Notes: generated by a model not told the origin, from the sequence alone. Shown: positions 21,961 to 31,836, numbered from the stretch's first letter. The stretch is 64,000 nucleotides of DNA from Chryseobacterium daecheongense (GCA_027920525.1 CP115858.1:3844001-3908000); one strand, 5' to 3'. Made by a program: numbers and translations.

Positions 21961-22596
21961 TTTTATTAGATAATATTTTATAATTAGTGTTTGCTTAGAT
22001 AGATTAGATAAAATAGTATATCAACTGTATTCTGAATATGTGATACGTATAGAAATAATAGAATATGTTACAAAATAGGTAATCAATTGCCCTTGTGAGC
22101 AGCGAAGATGGTAAAAAGCAAAACTTCTGGAATAGCATGGCTATTATTTGCTGAATTTTTTAGTATGTAAAGAATGACTTGAGTATCCTTCTAACCTCCA
22201 TCGATGCTTTTAGCGATTATTTATCTTTTGTCTCGTCTAATAAAATACTATAGATATCAGATTTTATGACTGCAGTAGCAATAATATATTATCTAAAGCC
22301 CTTTCATTCAATTTTTTCTTTATATTGTTTACTCGTAGATTAATTTTTTTTATAAAAGTTAAATAAGAAAAATCTTATTTTAATTTAAAGTTATATAATA
22401 AAAAATCAACTTCTTGATTTTCAAATATAGAAAAATTTAAAATTGATGCAAAAAATATAAGTAATAAATAATGTTAAAAAATGACATTAACGGAAAAATT
22501 AAGGTTTTAAATTTTTATATTTTTAATAATATAAATTTATGTGTGAATTATTTGAAATAATGCTTATTCGTTTATGCTATTTTGAGAATTCGTTTA
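21961..22596. other. Long AT-rich intergenic region
   Basis: About 640 bases lie between the divergent HTH pair and the SulP gene. The stretch 22300-22600 is nearly all A and T. I see no open frame of note, no RNA gene and no long repeat. It may carry the promoter of the HTH pair and regulatory sites. Confidence 0.5.
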
Positions 22597-22627
22597 TTGT
22601 GTATAATATTTCAAGTATTTACCTTTG
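22597..22627 (+). promoter_or_regulatory. Promoter of the SulP transporter gene
   Basis: TTG at 22597-22599 and TACCTTTG at 22620-22627, 20 bases apart, match the Bacteroidota -33/-7 pattern. The ATG follows after 9 bases, so the leader would be very short. Confidence 0.75.
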
Positions 22628-22636
22628 TGATTAACT

Positions 22637-24175
22637 ATGGATGCATTCACTAATATCTTCGATTTTCCTAAAAAAATTAATTATAAAAATGAATTACTTG
22701 CGGGATTTACTGTCGCAATGACCATGATCCCGGAGTCTCTTTCATTTGCGATTCTTGCGGGACTTTCTCCGCTTACGGGCTTGTATGCCGCTTTTTTAAT
22801 GGGATTGATCACGGCTGTTTTTGGAGGGAGGCCGGGAATGGTGTCCGGAGGAGCAGGTGCTACAGTCGTGGTATTGATTGCTTTGGCTAAATCGCATGGA
22901 GTAGAATATCTGTTCGCAACCGTTGCTTTAGCAGGAGTTTTCCAGATATTGGTTGGTATTTTTAAACTGGGGAAATTTGTTCGCCTCATTCCTCAGCCCG
23001 TTATGTATGGGTTTTTGAATGGTTTAGCGGTCATTATTTTTATGGCTCAGGTAGAACAGTTTAAATTTGTAGATGGCAACGGAGCCGTTCATTGGCTTCA
23101 GGGAAGTTCTTTATATATTATGGCCGGACTTACGGCTTTTACAATAGCCATTGTTTATTTTTTTCCTAAACTGACCAAAGTGGTTCCTGCCTCATTGGTT
23201 GCCATTATTATTGTTTTTGGACTTGTCCTGGGATTAAATATCCATACAAAGACTGTCGCGGATATTGCACACATCAGCGGAAGTTTTCCTGCATTTCATA
23301 TTCCTGCCGTACCATTTTCATTGGAAACCCTGAAAATTATATTTCCTTACGCATTAATCATGGCTGGTGTAGGCCTTATAGAATCTCTTTTAACTCTTTC
23401 GATGGTTGATGAGATCACCAATTCCAAAGGAAATGCTAACCGTGAATCTGTGGCTCAGGGACTTGCTAATATTACCAATGGTTTTTTTGCCGGAATGGGC
23501 GGTTGTGCCATGGTAGCTCAGACGTTAGTTAATCTCAATGCAGGATCTCGAGCCAGGCTTTCAGGAATCATTGCATCAATAACGATTTTGATTATTATTC
23601 TGGTAGGAGCACCATTTATTGAAAAAATTCCAATGGCTGCTTTGGTAGGAGTAATGATGATGGTAGCCATCAGTACCTTTCAGTGGGTTTCGATAAGGAT
23701 TGTCAATAAGATGCCAAAGTCTGACATATTTGTTGGGGTGATCGTCGCGATGATAACAATAGTTTTGCATAATCTGGCCTTAGCTGTTCTTGTAGGAGTC
23801 ATCATTGCGTCGTTGGTATTTGCCTGGGATAATGCAAAAAGGATCAGAGCAAGAAAGTACGTTGATGAGGACGGAGTAAAACATTATGAAATATCCGGCC
23901 CTTTATTTTTCGGATCTGTAACCGCATTTGCAGAGAAATTTGATCCGGCAGCCGATCCGGATAAAGTTGTTGTGGATTTTAAAGAAAGCAGAATTGTTGA
24001 TATGAGTGCAATTGATGCTTTGGATAAGCTGTCCAGACGGTATCATGAGCTCAATAAAACCTTACACCTACGCCATTTAAGCGAAGACTGCAGGAAAATT
24101 TTAAAAACAGCGGAAGCGGTAATTGATGTTAGCATAGAAGATGATCCCACTTATAAGGTAATGCCCGAGAAATAG
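22637..24175 (+). CDS. SulP family inorganic anion transporter
   Basis: The 512-residue protein has ten or more membrane segments and the SulP signature near the start (TVAMTMIPESLSFAILAGLS, then PLTGLYAAF). A cytoplasmic STAS domain forms the last 100 residues (VVVDFKESRIVDMSAIDALD). The family moves sulfate, bicarbonate or related anions. It is a single-gene unit. The substrate cannot be told from sequence. Confidence 0.92.
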   Translation: MDAFTNIFDFPKKINYKNELLAGFTVAMTMIPESLSFAILAGLSPLTGLYAAFLMGLITAVFGGRPGMVSGGAGATVVVLIALAKSHGVEYLFATVALAGVFQILVGIFKLGKFVRLIPQPVMYGFLNGLAVIIFMAQVEQFKFVDGNGAVHWLQGSSLYIMAGLTAFTIAIVYFFPKLTKVVPASLVAIIIVFGLVLGLNIHTKTVADIAHISGSFPAFHIPAVPFSLETLKIIFPYALIMAGVGLIESLLTLSMVDEITNSKGNANRESVAQGLANITNGFFAGMGGCAMVAQTLVNLNAGSRARLSGIIASITILIIILVGAPFIEKIPMAALVGVMMMVAISTFQWVSIRIVNKMPKSDIFVGVIVAMITIVLHNLALAVLVGVIIASLVFAWDNAKRIRARKYVDEDGVKHYEISGPLFFGSVTAFAEKFDPAADPDKVVVDFKESRIVDMSAIDALDKLSRRYHELNKTLHLRHLSEDCRKILKTAEAVIDVSIEDDPTYKVMPEK

Positions 24176-24279
24176 ACAGATGGTAGGTACGTGCCATGAT
24201 GAGTTGTCGTTTTTTTTCTTAATTATTAATCATAAATCTTAAAAAGTTATAAAAAAAACAGACTTTAATTTTAAAAAAT

Positions 24280-24287
24280 TATCTTTG
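24280..24287 (+). promoter_or_regulatory. -7 box of the Ter operon
   Basis: TATCTTTG is an exact consensus match, about 100 bases before the HAD start. The leader carries a 15-codon frame at 24331-24378 (MKLYGVIFSNALCKL). Confidence 0.55.
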
Positions 24288-24389
24288 GGAGGAATTGAAT
24301 AGATTCAAACTAAAAACTAACGACGAAAAAATGAAATTATATGGAGTAATTTTTAGCAATGCTCTGTGTAAATTGTAATACGTACCATT

Positions 24390-25064
24390 TTGAAAACAGA
24401 TATTGACATCCACAACCACTATCATTTCTCTTTTGATTTGTGGCTTACTTTGATAAAATCTCACCCTGAATTTAAAGCAAAAAGAGTTGAGCTGTTCACC
24501 TCGTTTTTTACCATTAATCAACCCATAGAAACTGTTACAAAAACAGTAAAATATTATGATGATTTGTGTAATACGATGAATGAAGTAACAGGAGGGAATG
24601 TGGATACATTTGAAATTTATCTTCTTATATTAAGCGCTTTACAGGTTGATATAAAAGAAATCAATACGGATGATCTCAATGCATTTTATATAAAAAGCGA
24701 AGAATTGTTCCTGGAGTACAAACCGGTTATTATTTTTGACAATATACACCAGCTTTTCGACGAGATCAAAAACCAGGGGAAGACCATCAATATTTTAAGT
24801 AATACCGGCTTTATAAAAGGGAAAACGCTTAGAAAGTTTTTAATAGAAGAGAATCTGGACGATTATATCGATTTCCATATCTATTCAGATGAGATCAATT
24901 GTTCAAAACCCAATCCGATTGCTTTTCAGGAAGTGAAAAGTAAAATCAAAAACCAGGAGCTGGAACTTCGTCAGATTTTGCATATCGGTGATAATGCGGT
25001 TGCCGATTTTAATGGAGCGAAAAGCTTTGGTTTCAATGCACATTTACTTAAACATTCAATATAA
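24390..25064 (+). CDS. HAD family hydrolase of the Ter module
   Basis: This 224-residue protein starts at TTG. HAD motif I is FDLWLTLI, motif II is ILSNTGF, and motif III/IV is HIGDNAVADFNGAKSFGF. This is a haloacid dehalogenase-type phosphatase with a helical cap. HAD and phosphoribosyltransferase genes beside TerD/TelA genes are typical of the wider Ter stress-response gene sets. Just 5 bases separate it from the PRTase gene. The physiological substrate is unknown. Confidence 0.8.
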   Translation: MKTDIDIHNHYHFSFDLWLTLIKSHPEFKAKRVELFTSFFTINQPIETVTKTVKYYDDLCNTMNEVTGGNVDTFEIYLLILSALQVDIKEINTDDLNAFYIKSEELFLEYKPVIIFDNIHQLFDEIKNQGKTINILSNTGFIKGKTLRKFLIEENLDDYIDFHIYSDEINCSKPNPIAFQEVKSKIKNQELELRQILHIGDNAVADFNGAKSFGFNAHLLKHSI

Positions 25065-25069
25065 TAACT

Positions 25070-25894
25070 ATGAACACGAGGTACAGTTTACATCATATTC
25101 ATTCTGCGGAAGAGTTTAGCTTTTCTCCGGCAGAATACAGTTATTTTAAATATGGAGATAAATCTTATGCCGAGAAGTTTGCTAAAGAATTATTCGAAGG
25201 ATTTATTAGACATTATGAAGGGCTTTTCGATGCCGATAAAGAAATCGTGATTTTACCGAGTCCTTATATGGCAATTCCCACTGCTTCAAACTTTTTATGC
25301 TTTTATTTTAAAAAGTGCCTTGATTTCTATCTTTTTCAAAAAGGAAAGAAGTCAAGTATTTTATCAAAGATCAACCGTAATCATACCTATACAACAGATT
25401 ATGGAAATCTTAATTTCGAGGATCGGAAAAATCTGATTGCTAATGATACGTATTATATTGACAAGGATTTTCTAAGAGGAAAACTTTGTATTTTTATAGA
25501 TGATATCAAAATTACAGGAAGCCATGAGCATACTGTAAACAAAATATTGAATGAATATGACGTACAAGCTGATTTCATATTCTTATATTATGCGGAGTTA
25601 ATGAATTTTAATATTGACCCGAAAATTGAAAACTACTTCAATTACTATGCAGTAAAAAATGTAGATCACATTGTTGAAGTGATGGCGAGATCTGGTTTTC
25701 AGTTTAATACGAGAATTGTGAAATATATTTTAGGGTTGGATTCAAGTAATTTTGAGTATCTTACGTCTAAAGTAAAAAAGGAACAGATCGATAGCTTGCT
25801 TGAACTGGCAATCAGCAATAACTATCATTTAATAGAAGAATACGAAAATAACATAAATGCTTTAACACAAACAGAATTATATTATGGCTATTAA
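25070..25894 (+). CDS. Phosphoribosyltransferase of the Ter module
   Basis: This 274-residue protein has a PRPP-binding loop of type-I PRTases, LCIFIDDIKITGSHE, and an upstream strand-loop IVILPSPYMAIPTASNF. Ter-linked PRTases are thought to take part in synthesis of a nucleoside-like compound. That is a published comparative-genomics idea rather than a demonstrated reaction. It overlaps the terD gene by 11 bases. Confidence 0.8.
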   Translation: MNTRYSLHHIHSAEEFSFSPAEYSYFKYGDKSYAEKFAKELFEGFIRHYEGLFDADKEIVILPSPYMAIPTASNFLCFYFKKCLDFYLFQKGKKSSILSKINRNHTYTTDYGNLNFEDRKNLIANDTYYIDKDFLRGKLCIFIDDIKITGSHEHTVNKILNEYDVQADFIFLYYAELMNFNIDPKIENYFNYYAVKNVDHIVEVMARSGFQFNTRIVKYILGLDSSNFEYLTSKVKKEQIDSLLELAISNNYHLIEEYENNINALTQTELYYGY

Positions 25895-26438
25895 CTTACA
25901 AAAAGGACAAAGAGAAAATATAAACGCACCTAAATTTACCGTAGGTTTAGGATGGGACATCAATAATACATCAACGGGAGGTTCTTTCGATTTAGATGCT
26001 TCTTTATTTTTATTGGGAGAAAATAAAAAATTGGTTTCAGATAATCACTTTATTTTTTACAACAACCTGGAATCTCCGGATAAAGCAGTAATCCATACGG
26101 GAGATAATTTGACAGGAGATGGAGATGGCGACGATGAGCAAATTAAAATTGATCTTACCAAAATCGATTCTGCTGTAAAGGAAATAACAGTGGTTGTTAC
26201 CATTCACGAAGCTGAAGCAAGAAAACAAAATTTCGGACAGGTAAGAAACTCTTTTATCAGAATTTTCAATACCGATACCAACGAAGAAATTCTAAAATAT
26301 GAACTGGATGAGGACTTCTCCATCGAAACGGCGGTAGAATTCGGAAGAATCTATAACAGAAACGGAGAGTGGAAGTTTGAAGCGGTAGGAAGCGGACAGA
26401 GAGAAGGGCTTGAAAAATTTGTATCACTTTATCAATAA
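25884..26438 (+). CDS. terD: TerD family protein
   Basis: This 184-residue protein begins MAINLQKGQREN and has the conserved Ca-binding blocks FDLDASLFLL and GDNLTGDGDGDDEQI, with NFGQVRNSFIRIF and FGRIYNRNGEWKFEAVG further on. TerD proteins bind calcium and are linked to tellurite and general stress tolerance. A second terD-like gene follows at 28790. It lies in one operon with HAD, PRTase and TelA genes. Confidence 0.9.
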   Translation: MAINLQKGQRENINAPKFTVGLGWDINNTSTGGSFDLDASLFLLGENKKLVSDNHFIFYNNLESPDKAVIHTGDNLTGDGDGDDEQIKIDLTKIDSAVKEITVVVTIHEAEARKQNFGQVRNSFIRIFNTDTNEEILKYELDEDFSIETAVEFGRIYNRNGEWKFEAVGSGQREGLEKFVSLYQ

Positions 26439-26444
26439 TTTATC

Positions 26445-27605
26445 ATGGATAACGAACCCAATCAACCTATCGACCCACTTCAGTCAATTGAACCTCTTAA
26501 AACATTTGAGCCGGCACAGCCTGTTCAATCCAACCAGGGAACTCCTGGGGTTCTGGTAGACCGCGATGGAAATGTGAATTTAAGCCAGATCAAAAATGAT
26601 GATCTGCAAAAATATGAAAATGCAGCGAATGCCATAGATGAAACTAATCCCGGTTCTATCGTAAATTTTGGTTCTGAACTGCAGAAGACGCTTGCAAACC
26701 AGAGTGACAGCTTTCTGAATAACGTTAGGAGGTCCAATTCTGGTGAAGTAGGAGAGCTGATCAATAATTTATTGGTTGAGCTTAATTACGTGGATGTAGA
26801 TGAAATCAATGGCGGAAATAAAGCGAAAAGCTTTTTAAGCCGTTTGCCATTCATGAAAAAAGTAATTACCCAGGTTGAGAACTTATTTGCGAAGTACGAT
26901 AAGATTATCAATAATATTGATCAGATCTCTTATAAAGTAAATGCAGGGATCATTACTTCTACAAAGGATAATGCAGTATTGCAAACGATCTTTGACAGCA
27001 ATGTGAACTCGATTAAACAAATAGAAGATCTTGTAATTGCAGGGAATCTAAGAATGGAGAGAGCGGGAAGAGAACTTGCAGAAATGGAAGCGAATATCCA
27101 GAATTATGCTGATTATCAGATTGCAGATAAAAGAGACTTCATTAACAGGCTGGACAGAAGATTGGCTGATCTCAAAGTTGTTCGTCTGATCATGATGCAG
27201 TCCCTTCCGCAAATCAGATTGGTACAGAACAATAATGTTTCCATAGCTGAAAAAGCACAGACTATCCTTACCACAACATTGCCGGTATGGAAGAATCAGC
27301 TTTCTTTAGCTGTTGCCATGCACAGACAGCAACAGAATATTGAAATTCAGCAAAAGGTATCTTCCACTACAGAAGAAATTTTAAGGAAAAATGCAGAACG
27401 TCTGGGGCAAAACTCAAGAAACGTTGCGAAGGCAAACGAGCAGACCATTGTATCCGCTGAAACCTTGAAAGAAACAACAGCCATGTTGATCAATACCCTG
27501 AATGAAGTAAAGCAGATCCAAAAGCAAGGAACAGAAAACAGAAGAAAGCTGGATCAGGACCTGCAAACATTAGAAAGCGAACTAAAAGCAAATATCAGAG
27601 GTTAA
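26445..27605 (+). CDS. telA: Toxic anion resistance protein (TelA family)
   Basis: This 386-residue soluble protein has long helices. A Pro/Gln-rich N-terminus (about 1-40) precedes the TelA domain, with the segments SKAKSFLSRLPFMKKV-like (about 125-140) and VVRLIMMQSLPQIRLVQNNN. TelA/KlaA proteins are part of Ter systems and phage-stress loci. The exact biochemistry is unknown. It follows terD by 6 bases and is followed by an unknown gene after 15. Confidence 0.9.
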   Translation: MDNEPNQPIDPLQSIEPLKTFEPAQPVQSNQGTPGVLVDRDGNVNLSQIKNDDLQKYENAANAIDETNPGSIVNFGSELQKTLANQSDSFLNNVRRSNSGEVGELINNLLVELNYVDVDEINGGNKAKSFLSRLPFMKKVITQVENLFAKYDKIINNIDQISYKVNAGIITSTKDNAVLQTIFDSNVNSIKQIEDLVIAGNLRMERAGRELAEMEANIQNYADYQIADKRDFINRLDRRLADLKVVRLIMMQSLPQIRLVQNNNVSIAEKAQTILTTTLPVWKNQLSLAVAMHRQQQNIEIQQKVSSTTEEILRKNAERLGQNSRNVAKANEQTIVSAETLKETTAMLINTLNEVKQIQKQGTENRRKLDQDLQTLESELKANIRG

Positions 27606-27620
27606 TAATACGATACACCG

Positions 27621-28565
27621 GTGAATGATGAAGCTGTAACCATACTGTCTCAGAGTAAAAGAAGATTAACGAAACTTAAACTTCTTGCCAACTTCTTTGA
27701 AAATGTTAATATAATATCCATTTACATTAAAACAGATATTATACATAATCTATTCAATGAAAATAAGACACTGGATTTTCAGAAGCTTGAGCTTTTTCAC
27801 CTTCAGTATACGGACAGCCTGATAGAATTGTTGACCAAGATAAAGAAGAAAAAGGAAAACGATCTGCTGGCGGTTATTAATGAAATTGATATTAATAATC
27901 AATATATTTCAGCTTTTGAAGAAGGGAAAGTTGATAGTTTTGAAATAGACAGGAAAATGTACAGCGGTATATTTTCTACGCATTTGAAAAATTTGTATAA
28001 AGATCTTACAGAAGATAAATTCACCCTGAACTGGAATGATGTTTTATATTTTCATAAAAAATATGCAACGGAATTTTACAGAACGGAGGCAGATGAATCA
28101 AAACTTAAGCCTCATCCGGTTCCTTCTTACCAGTACAATGATTATTTTATTGAAAGGAAATTATTAGGTAAGCTTAATATACAAAACTTTAAAGTACGCT
28201 TTATGTGTGGTTACAGAATCGACAGAAATGAATATGAGTTATTTCGGATCTTTCAATCGGATGAACACTTTATCTTCAACATTGAAGAGAAGAGATTATA
28301 CCTGATCGATGATGAGCTTGCGTACTTAAATACTGCGGAAAATGAATCGAACCAGATTGTTATTATCAACCAGCTAAAGAGGAAAAATCAGGAGCTGGAG
28401 GAATCAATCGGTGAAAGAAAACGTACACTACCTGAAGATGTAGAGTCTGTTTTAAAGGACTATCTTCGAAACTTAGAAAACGTTGATATGATGAGCAAAA
28501 TATTTGATGTCAATGAAGAAACAAATATTCTGCGTGCAATGCTTAATTTGAATTTGAATAATTAG
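27621..28565 (+). CDS. Hypothetical protein of the Ter operon
   Basis: This 314-residue protein starts with GTG. It is soluble and highly charged, with a helical C-terminal coiled-coil stretch (about 245-300). No family is recognised. Position between telA and the second terD implies a part in the Ter system. No membrane or signal segment is seen. Confidence 0.75.
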   Translation: MNDEAVTILSQSKRRLTKLKLLANFFENVNIISIYIKTDIIHNLFNENKTLDFQKLELFHLQYTDSLIELLTKIKKKKENDLLAVINEIDINNQYISAFEEGKVDSFEIDRKMYSGIFSTHLKNLYKDLTEDKFTLNWNDVLYFHKKYATEFYRTEADESKLKPHPVPSYQYNDYFIERKLLGKLNIQNFKVRFMCGYRIDRNEYELFRIFQSDEHFIFNIEEKRLYLIDDELAYLNTAENESNQIVIINQLKRKNQELEESIGERKRTLPEDVESVLKDYLRNLENVDMMSKIFDVNEETNILRAMLNLNLNN

Positions 28566-28704
28566 GAAGGAGGGAAAATGCAAATTTGCTGAATTGTAAA
28601 AAGGCCAAATTGCATTATTTGTAGAAACTGTAAAATAGTTACTATAAGATAAAAAGGAAGCAATTTCACAATTATTCAGTTTAACGGATTAACTTAAAAA
28701 AGAA

Positions 28705-28759
28705 ACTACCTTCAAAAAAGGTAGGATAAAAGTAATTTTGCGATTCAGCGGTTTCGCAA
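28705..28759 (+). promoter_or_regulatory. Promoter region of the second terD gene
   Basis: A hairpin CTACCTT/AAGGTAG (28705-28724) precedes TAATTTTG at 28733-28740, a full -7 match. The start of the leader can form TTGCGA/TCGCAA. The gene can thus be expressed apart from the upstream operon. Confidence 0.55.
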
Positions 28760-28789
28760 TTCACTAAAAAAATAATTAAACATAAAAAA

Positions 28790-29401
28790 ATGGCTATTAA
28801 CTTACAGAAAGGTCAAAGAATTAATCTTACCAAAGAAAACGGAACTACTCTTACGCAAGCCTGTGTGGGAATTAACTGGGGGGCGATTGAGAAAAAGAGC
28901 TTTTTCGGGGGAAGTAAAAAAGAAGCAGTAGACTTAGATGCGAGCTGTATTTTATATGATTCCAATAAAAATGCAACGGAAGTAATCTACTTCGGAAACC
29001 TAAAGTCTAAAAACGGATCTGTGAAGCACAGTGGGGATGATCTTACAGGAGATGTAGACGGAGATGACGGTTTGGATAATGAGGTTATTACGGTGGATTT
29101 CAATCAGCTGGATCCCGGTGTTGAGCATGTTGCTCTGGTTTTGAACAGCTACAGAGGTCAGGATTTCGGAACCATTCCGTTTGCGTCCATTCGTATTTAT
29201 GAGGGAACACCGACTAATGTAAAAGAAGTTTTCGCTAAATATGATATTGCTAACGACAAATCATTCAGCGGGCATGTTGCGATGGTAATGGGAGTTTTTT
29301 ACAGAAGAAACGGGGAATGGAAATTCAACGCAATCGGAGATCCTACCGCAGACAGAAAACTGGAGCAGACAATCCAGACCGTACAGCAAAAGTATTTATA
29401 A
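28790..29401 (+). CDS. TerD family protein, second copy
   Basis: This 203-residue paralogue of the upstream TerD starts with the same MAINLQKGQR. It has calcium-type acidic blocks VDLDASCILYD and GDDLTGDVDGDDGLDNE, with FGTIPFASIRIYEG after. It has its own promoter. Paired TerD-like proteins (TerD/TerE/TerZ) are usual in Ter loci. Confidence 0.9.
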   Translation: MAINLQKGQRINLTKENGTTLTQACVGINWGAIEKKSFFGGSKKEAVDLDASCILYDSNKNATEVIYFGNLKSKNGSVKHSGDDLTGDVDGDDGLDNEVITVDFNQLDPGVEHVALVLNSYRGQDFGTIPFASIRIYEGTPTNVKEVFAKYDIANDKSFSGHVAMVMGVFYRRNGEWKFNAIGDPTADRKLEQTIQTVQQKYL

Positions 29402-29533
29402 GAAAAAAATATAGCACATAGACTGATTTACAGGCGTAGTGAGCTGATTATTGTTGATTGTAAATTTATTAAACAAGACTTTTGTCAGGCTTAGTTATGC
29501 TGAAATTGGTTATATTTACGCGAATTGAAATAA

Positions 29534-29620
29534 ATGGCAATAATTGTACTCTGTACAGCTATTGCTTTTATCGTATATAATAAACACATAGTAAAGTGGA
29601 AAAACATCAAAGTATTTTAG
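29534..29620 (+). CDS. Possible 28-residue membrane microprotein
   Basis: A short frame (MAIIVLCTAIAFIVYNKH...) encodes a single hydrophobic helix plus a basic tail. It overlaps the first 25 bases of the terC frame in another phase. It could couple translation to terC or be chance. Confidence 0.25.
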   Translation: MAIIVLCTAIAFIVYNKHIVKWKNIKVF

Positions 29621-30633
29621 AACTGCATCCTGGATTGGTGTGGGGATTTGCGGTAACGGTTGTTATCATGTTGCTTCTCGATTTGGGAGTTTTCAACAAA
29701 AAAAGTCACGAGGTTTCATCTAAAGAAGCAACGATCTGGTCTGTAGTATGGATTTCATTGTCCATGATCTTTTCAGGAGTGGTATATTGGGTGTTCAATC
29801 AGGCTGATGGGCATCATCTTGCTGTAGAAAAGTTTACCCAGTACCAGGCTGCTTACTGGATAGAAAAAGCCCTTTCAGTGGATAACCTGTTTGTATTTAT
29901 CCTTGTTTTCGGATTTTTTAAAGTTCCGAAATATTTACATCATAAAGTTTTGTTCTGGGGAATTATAGGCGCGTTGATTTTCAGGGCGATATTTATTTTT
30001 GCCGGAGTCGAACTGATCAATTTAACTTATTTACCTGAAATGCACATTTTTGGTGAAGCTGTTAAGATTAATATTGTAATGGCACTCTTTGGTATTTTCC
30101 TTATTTACGCTGGTATTAAATCCTGGGGTGACGGAGGCGATGATGAGGATGAAGATTTCAGTAATACTGCCGGGGCCAAGCTTATCAAGAGCTTCTGGAA
30201 AGTTGCCGATAACTATGATGGAGATAAGTTCTTTACCGTTAAAAACGGGATCAGAATGGCGACCCCACTTTTGGTTGTTGTAGGGGTAATAGAATTTACG
30301 GATGTTCTTTTCGCTGTAGACTCAATTCCTGCTATTTTTGCGATTTCAGATGATCCGTTCATTCTTTATACTTCGAATATTTTTGCAATTCTAGGACTTA
30401 GATCATTGTATTTCCTATTAGCGAATTTTATTCATATGTTCAGTAAATTACCTTACGGATTAGCTATCATCCTATCTTTCATTGGAGTTAAGATGTTAAT
30501 TGCACCATGGATTCATATTTCATCACCAATCTCATTAGGGGTCGTGGGTGGAGTACTGGTGATTTCAGTTATTTTATCAATCATGTTCCCTGAAAAAGAG
30601 GACGAAGCAAAAGAAAAGCTTGAAGAAAAATAA
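29596..30633 (+). CDS. terC: TerC family integral membrane protein
   Basis: This 345-residue protein starts with GTG and has eight or so membrane segments. TerC landmarks are a conserved acidic membrane helix (EKALSVDNLFVFILVF), FTDVLFAVDSIPAIFAISDD, and an acidic cytoplasmic loop (about 175-190). TerC/Alx proteins are associated with tellurite resistance and with metal export during metalation of secreted enzymes. It ends the Ter cluster; a terminator follows. Confidence 0.92.
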   Translation: MEKHQSILELHPGLVWGFAVTVVIMLLLDLGVFNKKSHEVSSKEATIWSVVWISLSMIFSGVVYWVFNQADGHHLAVEKFTQYQAAYWIEKALSVDNLFVFILVFGFFKVPKYLHHKVLFWGIIGALIFRAIFIFAGVELINLTYLPEMHIFGEAVKINIVMALFGIFLIYAGIKSWGDGGDDEDEDFSNTAGAKLIKSFWKVADNYDGDKFFTVKNGIRMATPLLVVVGVIEFTDVLFAVDSIPAIFAISDDPFILYTSNIFAILGLRSLYFLLANFIHMFSKLPYGLAIILSFIGVKMLIAPWIHISSPISLGVVGGVLVISVILSIMFPEKEDEAKEKLEEK

Positions 30634-30638
30634 ATCAT

Positions 30639-30667
30639 AAAGCCTTACTGAAAAGTAAGGCTTTTTT
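30639..30667. terminator. Terminator after terC
   Basis: AAGCCTTAC pairs with GTAAGGCTT over TGAAAA, followed by a T-run. Confidence 0.85.
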
Positions 30668-30709
30668 ATTGAACCTAGTTTTTTTATTTCGTGTCAATTG
30701 TTTTCAAGG

Positions 30710-31705
30710 CTATCCATGCAACAGTTTATTGATCTTACGCCGGGTCTGTACAGATACCTTATACGCTTCATCCCGGAGTTTCTGGATTTTACCAACAGGC
30801 TGGAAAATAGTCTTGCTTTCAAAAGGATTAAAAGACAGGAGTTCATGTTCACACGATCGCTCCAGTATACCATCCTTTTTGATTAGTACTTCACCTATTT
30901 TAATAAGGGGAGCATTCTTCCATTCACGATTTAAAATATTAATGGGCTGATCCTTTAAATCACAACACAGCTGAACCAATACATCCGCTACATACTCATT
31001 GGATGAAAAGTAATTTTCAATAGCTTCACGGGTACCTGTTTTTTTTCCAAAATTCTTCTCCGGAGATTGAGGTTTTAGCTGTATTTTGATCATATATTCG
31101 CCTAATCGGTAGGCTCCGATAGAGTGAAAATCAAATGAAAGGAAGAAATTGTTACGCCGGCTGATCAACCTGAACAGATGCTTTAAAAATGAAAAGGTGA
31201 ATACTGATGGGATTATTTTTATTATCTGGTAAGCAAGAGGAAATACATGGTTCCATTTTTTTATAAAAAATTGGTTTATTGAGGTAAAAAGCTTCAAAAA
31301 TGTACTTACTGAGTTAACCGGGAACAAAGGGAAATTAACCAATGGATAATTGGCCAGAACATCGCCGGTTTCGTCTTTTATTTTTACTGAAAAACCATAG
31401 GCTGGTATTTCTTTTTTCGATTTTGTAATTTTCAGATGTGCATTGGAAAACCTGATGATAAGATCATATTTTTCCTTATCAAAAAAGGGTTGCAGATTAT
31501 CGGGTAGATTTGTATTTACTTTGAACTCTCCCTTTAGAACCGCATATGTTGTAGCATGAGCATTTCGCGTCGCATAATCTACATCGCTGATAATGGATGA
31601 CTGTTCAACAAAATCTGAAATACTTTTTTTGTTGATCGTAAGAAGTTCTTTTTCCTCCTCCGTCAGTTCATTGAATTTCTTATTATATAATATTGGGCTT
31701 GGCAT
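30710..31705 (-). CDS. Catalase-fold heme protein, shortened
   Basis: This 331-residue protein has the catalase-like opening DYATRNAHATTYAVLKGEF, with a His that would correspond to the distal catalytic residue, and AYGFSVKI-DETGD after it. Length is well below typical catalases (about 480), and the usual proximal Tyr motif is not obvious. It may be a peroxygenase/allene-oxide-synthase-like heme protein rather than a true catalase. It is convergent with terC. Confidence 0.7.
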   Translation of the reverse strand: MPSPILYNKKFNELTEEEKELLTINKKSISDFVEQSSIISDVDYATRNAHATTYAVLKGEFKVNTNLPDNLQPFFDKEKYDLIIRFSNAHLKITKSKKEIPAYGFSVKIKDETGDVLANYPLVNFPLFPVNSVSTFLKLFTSINQFFIKKWNHVFPLAYQIIKIIPSVFTFSFLKHLFRLISRRNNFFLSFDFHSIGAYRLGEYMIKIQLKPQSPEKNFGKKTGTREAIENYFSSNEYVADVLVQLCCDLKDQPINILNREWKNAPLIKIGEVLIKKDGILERSCEHELLSFNPFESKTIFQPVGKIQKLRDEAYKVSVQTRRKINKLLHG

Positions 31706-31814
31706 TAATTTTTAAATCCAATTATAACACCAAGTTTCGAATTGCATGTTAAGATAATGTTATTTTAGTGTTTTATCTGCTTAACATTCGGTTTTCAGTG
31801 TTTTTCAGAAAGTT

Positions 31815-31822
31815 TATCTTTG
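31815..31822 (+). promoter_or_regulatory. -7 box of the FKBP gene
   Basis: TATCTTTG, exact consensus, 14 bases before the ATG. Confidence 0.6.
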
Positions 31823-31836
31823 TAAAAAATTAAATA

